From: Streptomyces filipinensis
Lineage (GTDB): Bacteria > Actinomycetota > Actinomycetes > Streptomycetales > Streptomycetaceae
Direction of reading: 5' to 3'
Length of the DNA stretch: 64,000 nucleotides
Assembly (NCBI RefSeq): GCF_014649495.1
Contig: NZ_BMTD01000019.1
Span: 1 to 64,000 of the forward strand
Shown: one piece after another, positions 47,955 to 55,321 of the stretch
Position numbering within the stretch: the stretch's first letter is position 1
How the letters are laid out: each line of letters starts with the position of its first letter
Made by a program: the position numbers and the translations under genes
The notes under the pieces: generated by a model
What the model saw: the letters and a program-made list of their open reading frames with translations, nothing else
Database searches by the model: none
Told to the model about the DNA's origin: nothing

Positions 47955-48492
47955 GGACCCGGCCGTGACGCCGGTCGCCGTGGACGTGACCGACCCGGCC
48001 GCCGTACGGGAGGCGCTCGCCGGCTCCGCCGCCGACGCCGTCGTACTGACCGTACGGACCTTCCCGGCAGACCAGGAGTTCCTCGTCGGCGCCACCCGTA
48101 CGGTGCTGGACGCCGCCGCACGGCTCGGGATCCGCGTCCTCGTGGTCGGCGGCGCCGGCGCCCTGCGCAGCCCCGGCGACCGGGCACTCCTGGTCGCCGA
48201 GAACCCGGTGTACGTGCCGGACGAGTACCGATCCGTGGCACTCGCCGGCGTGGCCCAGCTGCGTACCTGCCAGGCCCACCCCGGCGCCGACTGGGTCTAC
48301 CTGAGCCCGCCGGCCGTACTGGAACCGGGCGAGCGCACCGGCCGCTACCGGCGCGGCACCGACACCCTGCTGACCGACGCCGACGGCGGCTCCCGGATCA
48401 GCGCCGAGGACCTGGCGGTGGCCGTGCTGGACGAGCTGGAGCGCCCCGGCGCGCACCGTCACCTCACGGTCGCGCACCAGCGGGGCGCCTAG
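47803..48492 (+). CDS. NAD(P)H-binding atypical SDR
   Basis: The 229-residue protein has IAVLGATGMVGGRVVGEAS as its Rossmann loop (GxxGxxG), then DAVVLTVRTFP, IRVLVVGGAGALRSPGD and ADWVYLSPPAVLEPGERTGR. It matches atypical SDRs of the NmrA/YhfK type (no YxxxK). ATG 47803 is preceded by GAGGAGAAC at a proper distance, although the conserved fold starts at residue 15 (ATG 47845). It lies inside the 3' end of the DMT frame and may be translated from the same message. Confidence 0.85.
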   Translation: MRTGSTSRASQAGTMTIAVLGATGMVGGRVVGEASARGHRVLALSRKPASEDPAVTPVAVDVTDPAAVREALAGSAADAVVLTVRTFPADQEFLVGATRTVLDAAARLGIRVLVVGGAGALRSPGDRALLVAENPVYVPDEYRSVALAGVAQLRTCQAHPGADWVYLSPPAVLEPGERTGRYRRGTDTLLTDADGGSRISAEDLAVAVLDELERPGAHRHLTVAHQRGA

Positions 48493-49676
48493 TCGACGTT
48501 GACCGGACCGTCGTCGTCCGGGTTCCGCTCCTTGCCCGAGCGCAGCTGGAGCAGGCCGCCCAGGTCACCCCTGCCGCCCTGCTCGTCCTTGTCCTGGCCG
48601 CCGTTCAGGTTGTGCCGGACCGACTCGAGGATCGTCAGGCCCTGCGACACCAGGCCGGCGGCGATCTCGCCGAGGCCGTCCGCGCCGTTCAGGACGTTGA
48701 CGTTGGCACCGGACAGGCCGCCGGCGGCCTCCTTCACGATCTGCGGGAGCTGGTCGATGATCATCCGGTCGAGGGCGACCCGGTCGTAGGACGCGGCGGC
48801 CTCGGCCTGGATCTTCATACGCTGGGCCTCGGCGGCGGCGAGGACCCGCACCCGCTCGGCCTCGGCCTCGGCGGGCTTGACGACCTCGGCGACCAGCTGC
48901 TGCTGGCGCAGCCGGGCCTGGCGCTCGGCCAGTTCCGTCTGGGCGGCCAGCACCTCCTGCTGGGCGTGCGCCTGCGCCAGCGGTCCGGCCTGCGCGGCCT
49001 GGGCCTGGGCGCGGTCCACCTCGGCCGAGTACTCGGCCTTGACGATGGCGGTCTGCCGGGCGTACTCGGCCTGCTTGCGAGCCGCCGCCTGCTCCGCCTC
49101 GACCGCGGCCTGGGTGGCCTGGGCCTGGGCGATCTGCGCCTGCCGCTGGATCGCCGCCTTGTGCGGGGCGGACATCGCGTCGATGTAGCCGGTGTCGCCG
49201 TCGTCGATCGACTGGATCTGCAGCGAGTCGACGATCAGGCCGATCTTCGCCATCTCCGTCTTCGAGGTGTCCAGCACCTCGGCGGCCAGCTTCTGCCGCT
49301 CGGTGACGATCTCCTCGACCGTCATCGAGCCGATGATGGCCCGCAGATGACCGGCGAAGATCCGGCCGGTGAGCACCGACATCTGCTCCTGGTCGGACAG
49401 GAACCGCTGACCGGCGTTGATGATGCTCTCGTGGTCGTTGCCGACCTTGAACGCGATCACCGCGCGCACATGCAGCGAGATGCCCTGCTTGGTCACACAG
49501 GTCTCGGTGACCTCGGCCTCGCACATCGACAGCGTGAGGAACCGGACCTTACGGAAGACCGGAAGCACGAACTTCCCGTGTCCCGTCACCACTCGGAAGG
49601 GCGCGCCCCCCAGTCCCCGCCGCCCCCCGGAGATCAACATCGCCTCGTCGGGAGCGGGAACGCGGTATCCGAACAT
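48489..49676 (-). CDS. Flotillin-like SPFH-domain protein
   Basis: The 395-residue protein begins MFGYRVPAPDEAMLISGG, the SPFH N-terminus, and contains GISLHVRAVIAFKVGNDHES (SPFH core). A long Ala/Gln/Glu coiled-coil of about 130 residues follows (QAQIAQAQATQAAVEAEQAA onward), then a C-terminal IVKEAAGGLSGANVNVLNG. Flotillins organise membrane microdomains. There is no N-terminal span in this version; membrane contact may be through the N-terminal loop. It is cotranscribed with a short NfeD-like protein (11-base gap) and converges with the SDR gene, overlapping by 4 bases. Confidence 0.9.
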   Translation of the reverse strand: MFGYRVPAPDEAMLISGGRRGLGGAPFRVVTGHGKFVLPVFRKVRFLTLSMCEAEVTETCVTKQGISLHVRAVIAFKVGNDHESIINAGQRFLSDQEQMSVLTGRIFAGHLRAIIGSMTVEEIVTERQKLAAEVLDTSKTEMAKIGLIVDSLQIQSIDDGDTGYIDAMSAPHKAAIQRQAQIAQAQATQAAVEAEQAAARKQAEYARQTAIVKAEYSAEVDRAQAQAAQAGPLAQAHAQQEVLAAQTELAERQARLRQQQLVAEVVKPAEAEAERVRVLAAAEAQRMKIQAEAAASYDRVALDRMIIDQLPQIVKEAAGGLSGANVNVLNGADGLGEIAAGLVSQGLTILESVRHNLNGGQDKDEQGGRGDLGGLLQLRSGKERNPDDDGPVNVD

Positions 49677-49687
49677 GCCTGTACTCC

Positions 49688-49939
49688 TCAGCCGGCGCCG
49701 GCGGCCTCTCCGCCGAGCGCGTCCAATGGATCCACCCACTCGATGACGCCGACCTGGCGGCATCCCCGTGATTCGATCACGAGGACCGTGGCGCCCGCGG
49801 GCAGGGGGTCCTCGGACCATGCCAGGAAGGTCTCGGAGCCGCCCCTGACCCGCACCAGGACCTCACCGGGGCCCGCGGATCCCCGCGTCCCGATGAGCAC
49901 CTTGCCCACACAGCCGATCACGGCCTCGTCCTGCGCCAT
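49688..49939 (-). CDS. Small NfeD-like OB-fold protein
   Basis: This 83-residue protein has GCVGKVLIGTRGSAGPGEVL, VLVRVRGGSETFLAWSEDPL and PAGATVLVIESRGCRQVGVI, the beta-barrel pattern of the NfeD C-terminal OB fold. NfeD proteins normally pair with flotillin, and here the flotillin gene follows 11 bases later. It lacks the membrane spans and protease domain of longer NfeD forms, so it is probably a soluble partner. ATG 49939 begins MAQDEAVIGC. Confidence 0.75.
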   Translation of the reverse strand: MAQDEAVIGCVGKVLIGTRGSAGPGEVLVRVRGGSETFLAWSEDPLPAGATVLVIESRGCRQVGVIEWVDPLDALGGEAAGAG

Positions 49940-50041
49940 CGCCGGCCCGTCCTCCTCGTCCCGACCCCGGAAGTCACTCGTCCCGACCCCGGAATTCAGA
50001 CGATAGACCCAGCGGGGCCGGGACCCAACGGGCGCATGCCC

Positions 50042-51376
50042 TCACTCGTGCAGACCGCCGAGCCGGCGCAGGGCGGTCAGGCTCGGCAGGAAGCAGTACT
50101 CGCCCCCTCGGGTGACGACGAACCGCGGCAGGGGGGCCAGGCGCCGGCGCACCGGTCGCCGGGGGACGGTGAAACCGGTGGAGCCGTCGTGCGCTCCGGT
50201 GACGGGGTCCTTGGCGTCGTCGGCGCCGAAGAAGACACCGTCGTTCATCCACTGCGACTGCACGAACTCGAACTGCCGCCCCGGATGCGCGCCGATGAAC
50301 GCGAACATCAGGCCGCGGTCGGCTCCGTCGTCCTCCAGCACCCCCTCGGGCAGCGGCGGGCCGTACACGGCGCCACGCCGGATCATGCGGTGCAGACGGA
50401 CCTCTCCCGCCACCGCGGCGTCGCGGGGGTTGGCCCGGCGGATGTGGCAGCCGCCGGGCGTCTTGAACCCCGTCGGATCGTCGCTCTCGTACAGGAAGGT
50501 GTTACGGCGGTCCGGGTCGGCGCCGAGTGCGGGATCGTCGGCCTGCGGAGCCAGCGCCAGGGGAGCACCGCTGCGCCAGCGCCCCATGATCTTCGCGGCG
50601 ATCAGCTCCTCGTCCTGGGGTCCGGTGGAGTTGTCCTTCAGATAGCGCCGGAAGGCGGCGACGTCCTGGTGGAGCTTGCGGAAGACCGCGTAACTGCCGT
50701 TGCGTCCCAGCTCGGTGGGGTGCGGGCGCTGCACACCGCCGAGCTCGTCCGGGTAGCCGAGGACGAACTCGCCCGCCTTCAGCGGGACTTCCAGCCGGTT
50801 GGATCCCGTTATGCCACTGCCTTCGACGGCCGGATGGCTGACCCCGTCGCGATAGCCGAAATGCTCGGTCTCGGTGGGCAGCGCGTAGCAGTCCTGCCGC
50901 CAGACCGCCGTCACGCCGGACAGCCCGTCGTAGGCGGGGCGGGCACGGTCGACGGCCGCCTCCAGCTGCGCGGGACCGGGCGCGACCGCTGTGAGCACCA
51001 CATGGACGTCGCGGCCGCCCAGCGGGGCCTCCCAGTGCTCCGGGCTGCTCACGCCCACGTCGCCCAGAGCTCGGGCGCGGGCCGCCATCCCCTGCCGGAA
51101 CTCCCAGGCGAACGTCTCCAGCGACGCGCGCGGCACCCCCAACACCGCCAGGCCCTGACAGGTGACGGCGACACTCACCCAGGTCTCACCCAGCGGGCTG
51201 ACCGCGTCCGCCGCGGAGGTCACCGCCGAACTCGCGCGGCGCATCAACTCCCGCCCGTGGTCCGGGTCGTCGATGCGGAAGACGAGATACGTCGCCGCGT
51301 ACGGTGTCGGCCGGGGGCTGAGGACCCCGCGCTGGATGTCGTCGAGTTCCAGTGCGACGCCCGTGTGCACGCTCAC
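50042..51376 (-). CDS. Dyp-type heme peroxidase
   Basis: The 444-residue protein has the DyP signature GYRDGVSHPAV (GxxDG, catalytic Asp at about residue 176) and the proximal histidine in EVRLHRMIRRGAVYG (about 329). SGITGSNRLEVPLKAGEFVLGYPDE and GLMFAFIGAHPGRQFEFVQ are conserved blocks (landmarks LGYPDE and FEFVQSQW). No signal peptide, Tat motif or obvious encapsulin-targeting tail is present, so it is predicted to be cytosolic. GTG 51376 follows GGGAGGT at 5 bases. It is last in a minus-strand run beginning with a LysR gene; upstream neighbours may supply a substrate or partner. Confidence 0.92.
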   Translation of the reverse strand: MSVHTGVALELDDIQRGVLSPRPTPYAATYLVFRIDDPDHGRELMRRASSAVTSAADAVSPLGETWVSVAVTCQGLAVLGVPRASLETFAWEFRQGMAARARALGDVGVSSPEHWEAPLGGRDVHVVLTAVAPGPAQLEAAVDRARPAYDGLSGVTAVWRQDCYALPTETEHFGYRDGVSHPAVEGSGITGSNRLEVPLKAGEFVLGYPDELGGVQRPHPTELGRNGSYAVFRKLHQDVAAFRRYLKDNSTGPQDEELIAAKIMGRWRSGAPLALAPQADDPALGADPDRRNTFLYESDDPTGFKTPGGCHIRRANPRDAAVAGEVRLHRMIRRGAVYGPPLPEGVLEDDGADRGLMFAFIGAHPGRQFEFVQSQWMNDGVFFGADDAKDPVTGAHDGSTGFTVPRRPVRRRLAPLPRFVVTRGGEYCFLPSLTALRRLGGLHE

Positions 51377-51404
51377 GATTGACCTCCCGGCGGCCGTACG
51401 CGCC

Positions 51405-52418
51405 CTACGGGGAGACGAGGTTGCGCCAGAAGTTGCGCAGGCTCTCGTCCCCGCCGAACAAGGAGCTGAAGATCGTGGAGTCCGCCAGCAGCAGGTCGGC
51501 CGCTCGGTCACCGCCGGGCGGCATCCACAGGAGCATGTTGAACTCGGTGTTGCCGGCCTCGGTGAACGGATGCGGCCGGGACAGGTCGATGGGCTGTCTG
51601 GCCAGCACACGGACGGTGTCCGGATCGTCGGTCGTCACCTCGTAGTGCGGCAGGTGCATGTGGAAGTTGAAGTTCGTCACCCCGTCCAGCCAGCCCTTCG
51701 GGTCCAGGTCCCTGACCGTGGACAACGGGACGATCCGGTTGCCCTCACCCGTCGCCGGGCGCAGTCCGTACCGGTTCATGACCGGCACTCCGAGGCCCTG
51801 CATCAGGTCCCTGACGTAGGTGGCGAACCGCTGCTGCCGGGGCACCAGGGGATCGCCGTGATGGCGGTACTCCATCTCCCGGACCTTCAGGTCGTCCGAC
51901 GCGCCGACGTCGTGGTGCGGGCCCAGGACGAGGCAGGTGCCCTCCCGGCCCAGGAACGCCCGCAGTGCCTCGATCTCCCCGGGCCGGGCCTCCTGCCCGG
52001 TGACCGCGTGGTCCAGCCCGAACACGAAGAGCACGTCCGTGTCGTCGAGCACCCGCTCGTCCAGCGGGGTGGGGAAGCCCGCCTGGTCGATGCGCTGGTA
52101 CACCGGGACGGGGTGTCCCGTGACCTCCTCGACGAAGTCCTGGAACGGCACCCAGGCCCAGAAGAACAGCTCCAGCGACCCGGCGATGCCCTGCTGGAAC
52201 CGATACGGATCCGACCACCTCGGATCCTCGTAGTCCGGCCACGCGACCCGCCTGACCTCGGTCATCGTGGAGAAGCGGTTGTCCAGCCCGGCCGTGTCGC
52301 GACCGGCCTCGGCCGGGTAGCTCCAGGACACGTAGATACTCACCCGCCGACCGCCCGGGGTGTACTCCCGCGGAACGTGGCGCTGGTTGTACGTGCGGGC
52401 GGTCCTGACCTCGCTCAT
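51405..52418 (-). CDS. Conserved protein of unknown function with GATase1-like core
   Basis: The 337-residue soluble protein shows LDDTDVLFVFGLDHAVTGQE and LRAFLGREGTCLVLGPHHD, a Rossmann-like sequence resembling class I glutamine amidotransferase-fold or ThuA-like proteins, but no Cys-His-Glu triad is visible. NFNFHMHLPHYEVTTDD and PFTEAGNTEFNMLLWMPPG follow. The C-terminus FSSLFGGDESLRNFWRNL is Phe-rich. I do not recognise the family. It lies 28 bases upstream of the DyP gene and 10 bases after the 177-residue gene, so it is clearly one transcript. Confidence 0.7.
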   Translation of the reverse strand: MSEVRTARTYNQRHVPREYTPGGRRVSIYVSWSYPAEAGRDTAGLDNRFSTMTEVRRVAWPDYEDPRWSDPYRFQQGIAGSLELFFWAWVPFQDFVEEVTGHPVPVYQRIDQAGFPTPLDERVLDDTDVLFVFGLDHAVTGQEARPGEIEALRAFLGREGTCLVLGPHHDVGASDDLKVREMEYRHHGDPLVPRQQRFATYVRDLMQGLGVPVMNRYGLRPATGEGNRIVPLSTVRDLDPKGWLDGVTNFNFHMHLPHYEVTTDDPDTVRVLARQPIDLSRPHPFTEAGNTEFNMLLWMPPGGDRAADLLLADSTIFSSLFGGDESLRNFWRNLVSP

Positions 52419-52428
52419 GCCGATCGTC

Positions 52429-52962
52429 TCACTGCAGCTGGTCGAGCATCTCCGACAGGGCGCCCTTGATCCGCAGCGCCTTCTTGATCTCGTCCGAGGT
52501 CACGTACGGATACTCCCCGTACTCGATGAAGCTCGGACAGTGGTGTTCCCGCACGAACCGGACGAACGCCTCGGGGTTCGACTGCCAGTCCTCGGGAAAC
52601 CCTTCGAGGTTCTCGAAGACGGTGCTCGCGCCGACCTTCGTGAAGAGCGCGACCGCGTCCTCGGTGTACTTGTCGAAGTCGGTGTCGAAGATCCCCTGGT
52701 ACATGAAGCGCGTGTCGTCGTCGAAGAGAACCCAGCGGAGGTAGTGCAGCTTCAACGGCGCCAGCAGGTACGGGTCCTCCTCCAGGGCCTTGACCAGCGT
52801 CTGGCCGTGGGCGCGCACCGCCTCGGCCCGGCCCGGCTTGACCCGCGCGATGATGGTGAACCCGTAGCACGCCGGGGTCCTGGGGAAAACGGGGCCGTAC
52901 TTCCCCTGCTCAAGATGGCCGGTGTCCTTGGGGATGGCGACCATCTGCGGCTTGATCTCCAT
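52429..52962 (-). CDS. Conserved DyP-associated protein with ABM-like fold
   Basis: The 177-residue protein begins MEIKPQMVAIPKDTGHLEQG. CYGFTIIARVKPGRAEAVRA, KLHYLRWVLFDDDTRFMYQG and FDTDFDKYTEDAVALFTKVG resemble the dimeric alpha-beta-barrel (antibiotic biosynthesis monooxygenase-like) pattern, as seen in proteins near or fused to Dyp peroxidases. HHCPSFIEYGEYPYVTSDEI follows. There is no known catalytic motif. ATG 52962 follows GAGAGGGG, and the longer frame from 53013 is not used. It may present a substrate to the peroxidase; this is inference. Confidence 0.7.
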   Translation of the reverse strand: MEIKPQMVAIPKDTGHLEQGKYGPVFPRTPACYGFTIIARVKPGRAEAVRAHGQTLVKALEEDPYLLAPLKLHYLRWVLFDDDTRFMYQGIFDTDFDKYTEDAVALFTKVGASTVFENLEGFPEDWQSNPEAFVRFVREHHCPSFIEYGEYPYVTSDEIKKALRIKGALSEMLDQLQ

Positions 52963-52996
52963 GTCCGTCCCCTCTCCGCGTTCCAGAGGCCGGGAC

Positions 52997-53209
52997 TCAG
53001 TCAAGCGTGGCACCCGCGGCGCGGGTGCGCCTGCCGAGCGGGAGCTGTACGGCGTCCGGGCGCCGGTCAGCCCTCGGAGCGGACGAACACGGCTTGAGGT
53101 GCCTCTCGGGCGGTACGGCCGGAGGGTCCGCCCAGCCGATGACGAGCTGGGTCGCCTCGCCGGGGCGGAAGCGCAGCCGTACGGGCTCTCGCGTCGCTGG
53201 GCCGTTCAC
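52997..53209 (-). CDS. 70-residue protein coupled to the LysR gene
   Basis: This short ORF starts at GTG 53209, whose GTGA overlaps the LysR stop codon. It ends 35 bases before the start of the 177-residue gene. The product begins MNGPATREPVRLRFRPGEAT and continues QLVIGWADPPAVPPERHLKP, with strong GC3 bias. The overlap and codon use argue for translation. I recognise no domain. Confidence 0.45.
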   Translation of the reverse strand: MNGPATREPVRLRFRPGEATQLVIGWADPPAVPPERHLKPCSSAPRADRRPDAVQLPLGRRTRAAGATLD

Positions 53210-54114
53210 CAGGTTCTCGCGGCGGACAGCAGGTGCTCGCGGACGAGCGCCACGTGCGGGTTGGTGGAGCTGCCCGGGCGCTGGACGAGGTAGGCGGTGT
53301 TGATCGGCGGGTCCTCCGGCTGGTGCAGCAGCTGGAGGACGCCGGACGCGAGCTCGGCGCGGCACAGATAGCTGGGCAGGACGCTCCAGCCGGCGCCGGC
53401 GGTGAGGGCGGTGAGGACGCTGCGCAGGTCGGGGACCGTGATCGCGGCCTGGGTGTGCAGGCGGCGGCCGAAGACATGGCGCCAGTAGCGGCGGGCGATG
53501 GGCAGGTCCTCGGCGTAGGCGACCAGCGGGAGGCCCTCCAGGGCGGTGGACAGCTCCCGCCCCTTGAGCCGCTCGGCCCACACAGGCGCGGCGACCAGGA
53601 CGAACTCCTCGTCGGCGAGGAGGTCCGCCTGCAGCGTCCGGCCGCGGGGCCGCCGCGTGGCGACGACGAGGTCGTGGCGTCCGGCCCGCAGTTCCTCCAG
53701 CAGCGGTTCGGTCAGCCCGACGGCCACCCGCAGCCGGACGCCCTGCGTGACCAGCGGGCCCAGCACCAGCAGGCCGGCCACGCTCATGAACTCCGCGGGC
53801 CCCGCCAGATGCACCGGCGCCACGGTGCTGCTCGGTTCCTCGTCGGCGATGACGGCCAGCTGGTCGAGGGGGCCCGACAGCCGGGTGGCGAGTTCGTCCG
53901 CGTGGGGCAGCGGGGTGACACCTTGCGCCCGGCGTTCGAACAGCTCGTGGCCCAGGCGGTTCTCCAGTGTCCGGATCTGCGTGGTGACGGTGGACTGCGA
54001 CAGGCTCAGCTGACGTGCCGCGGCGGTGAAGGAGCCCAGGCGGTGCACCGCGAGGAAGGTCCGCAGCAGGTTCAGGTCCAGCGGACCGGACGCATGAGTG
54101 TCGTGAACGCTCAC
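53206..54114 (-). CDS. LysR-family transcriptional regulator
   Basis: The 302-residue regulator has the HTH (PLDLNLLRTFLAVHRLGSFT; AARQLSLSQSTVTTQIRTLE) and an effector domain (VHLAGPAEFMSVAGLLVLG; VPDLRSVLTALTAGAGWSVL). It is the first gene of the run leading to the DyP peroxidase and is divergent from a DJ-1-family gene. A 15-base dyad (54206-54220), 92-106 bases upstream, fits the LysR T-N11-A rule. Its effector is unknown; the surrounding genes suggest oxidants or reactive carbonyls. Confidence 0.92.
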   Translation of the reverse strand: MSVHDTHASGPLDLNLLRTFLAVHRLGSFTAAARQLSLSQSTVTTQIRTLENRLGHELFERRAQGVTPLPHADELATRLSGPLDQLAVIADEEPSSTVAPVHLAGPAEFMSVAGLLVLGPLVTQGVRLRVAVGLTEPLLEELRAGRHDLVVATRRPRGRTLQADLLADEEFVLVAAPVWAERLKGRELSTALEGLPLVAYAEDLPIARRYWRHVFGRRLHTQAAITVPDLRSVLTALTAGAGWSVLPSYLCRAELASGVLQLLHQPEDPPINTAYLVQRPGSSTNPHVALVREHLLSAARTW

Positions 54115-54205
54115 GGATCCGAGCGTACGAGGTACGCCTGCCGGCCACCCATCCGCCCGTCCCAGGACCGGGGCACGCGGTCACCGGGTCGGGGCATCGG
54201 GTCAT

Positions 54206-54220
54206 CGATACCTGGTATCG
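54206..54220. promoter_or_regulatory. LysR operator candidate, CGATACC-T-GGTATCG
   Basis: CGATACCTGGTATCG has perfect 7-base arms around one T. TCGATACCTGGTA within the area satisfies T-N11-A. It lies 92-106 bases upstream of the LysR start, in the region divergent to the DJ-1 gene. Confidence 0.65.
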
Positions 54221-54378
54221 GCTTCTTCATTGGCGCGGATACTTCAGCACCTTTAGTTTCGAGAGCAGTGAAGTACTGGGCTCCCTGGATCACCACCGTC
54301 GGTGCCGTCCGGTCCCACCCGGCCCCGAGCGTGCAGTCGGCCGACGGTGTGGAAGCGGAGTGCCGTCCCCCGGCGCCG

Positions 54379-54466
54379 TACGCCGTGCGTGACGGCCGCC
54401 TGATCACGGGGCAGAACCCGGTGTCCGCCGAGGCCGTCAGCGACGTGGTTCTCGCTGCGGCGGCCG
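54379..54466 (+). pseudogene. C-terminal relic of a DJ-1/PfpI-family gene
   Basis: One frame reads YAVRDGRLITGQNPVSAEAV then SDVVLAAAA. This closely matches the end of the intact gene just downstream (VVVDRNLVTGQNPASAGPAA) and of DJ-1/PfpI proteins in general. About 30 residues are recognisable. No start, nucleophile elbow or in-frame stop near the end is visible. It is followed by a 20-bp repeat. Confidence 0.5.
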
Positions 54467-54512
54467 GAGACCGGGCAACCGGTGCAGAGACCGAGCAACC
54501 AGTGCAGAGACC
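54467..54512 (+). repeat. Two-and-a-third copies of a 20-bp direct repeat
   Basis: GAGACCGGGCAACCGGTGCA (54467-54486) is followed by GAGACCGAGCAACCAGTGCA (54487-54506) and then GAGACC (54507-54512). The copies differ at two positions. They sit between the DJ-1 relic and the start of the intact DJ-1 gene. Confidence 0.85.
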
Positions 54513-54569
54513 TGGGCGCCCGCTCCCGCGGGGCGCCGCCCGATACCCGGCTCTAGGAGAGACCGCACC

Positions 54570-55265
54570 ATGTCGAAGATCCTTTTCGTGATGACCGGCG
54601 CCGACCACTGGACACTGGCGGACGGCACCAAGCACCCGACCGGCTTCTGGGCCGAGGAGGCCGTCACCCCGTACCAGGCGTTCAAGGCCGCCGGCCACGA
54701 CATCGTCGTCGCCACGCCGGGCGGCGTCGTACCGCCCCTGGACCAGGTCAGCCTGGCGCCGGAGTTCAACGGCGGCGAGGAGGGCGCGCGGAAGATGGCG
54801 GACGCCCTCGCCTCGATCAGCGAGATCCAGCACCCCGTCGCGCTGGAGGACGTCGACCTCGACGACTACGCCGCCGTCTTCTACCCCGGTGGCCACGGCC
54901 CGATGGAGGACCTGGCCGTCGACGCCACTTCCGGCAGGCTCCTCGTCGACACCCTGGCCTCGGGCAAGCCGCTCGGCGTGGTCTGCCACGCCCCGGCCGC
55001 GCTGCTGGCCGCCACCGAGGCCGACGGCGGCAACGCCTTCGCCGGCTACCGGCTCACCGGCTTCAGCAACGCCGAGGAGACCCAGAACGGCCTGGCGGCG
55101 GGCGCCAAGTGGCTGCTCCAGGACCGCCTTGTCGAGGCCGGCGCCGACTACCGGGCGGGCGAGCCGTGGGCCCCGAACGTCGTCGTGGACCGCAACCTGG
55201 TCACCGGTCAGAACCCCGCCTCCGCCGGACCGGCCGCAGCCGAGGTCCTCAAGAAGCTGAAGTGA
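54570..55265 (+). CDS. DJ-1/PfpI (type 1 glutamine amidotransferase-like) protein, Hsp31 group
   Basis: The 231-residue protein begins MSKILFVMTGADHWTLADG and has HPTGFWAEEAVTPYQAFKAAG (the acidic residue near the active site). YYPGGHGP-type AVFYPGGHGPMEDLAVD follows, then the nucleophile C139 with H140 in GVVCHAPAAL. It resembles Hsp31-like glyoxalase III/chaperone proteins of the DJ-1 superfamily. TAGGAGAG precedes ATG 54570. It is divergent from LysR and followed 56 bases later by a quinone oxidoreductase, probably one transcript responding to electrophile stress. Confidence 0.9.
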   Translation: MSKILFVMTGADHWTLADGTKHPTGFWAEEAVTPYQAFKAAGHDIVVATPGGVVPPLDQVSLAPEFNGGEEGARKMADALASISEIQHPVALEDVDLDDYAAVFYPGGHGPMEDLAVDATSGRLLVDTLASGKPLGVVCHAPAALLAATEADGGNAFAGYRLTGFSNAEETQNGLAAGAKWLLQDRLVEAGADYRAGEPWAPNVVVDRNLVTGQNPASAGPAAAEVLKKLK

Positions 55266-55321
55266 CGCGGTAGGGCTCCGCGCCCACCGACAACTCCCTC
55301 AGGGATGCGAGAAAGAGAGAG

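Noticed and set aside
50042..51376. Encapsulin cargo peptide on the Dyp peroxidase
   Set aside because: The C-terminus LTALRRLGGLHE does not match the known targeting peptide pattern, and no encapsulin gene is near.
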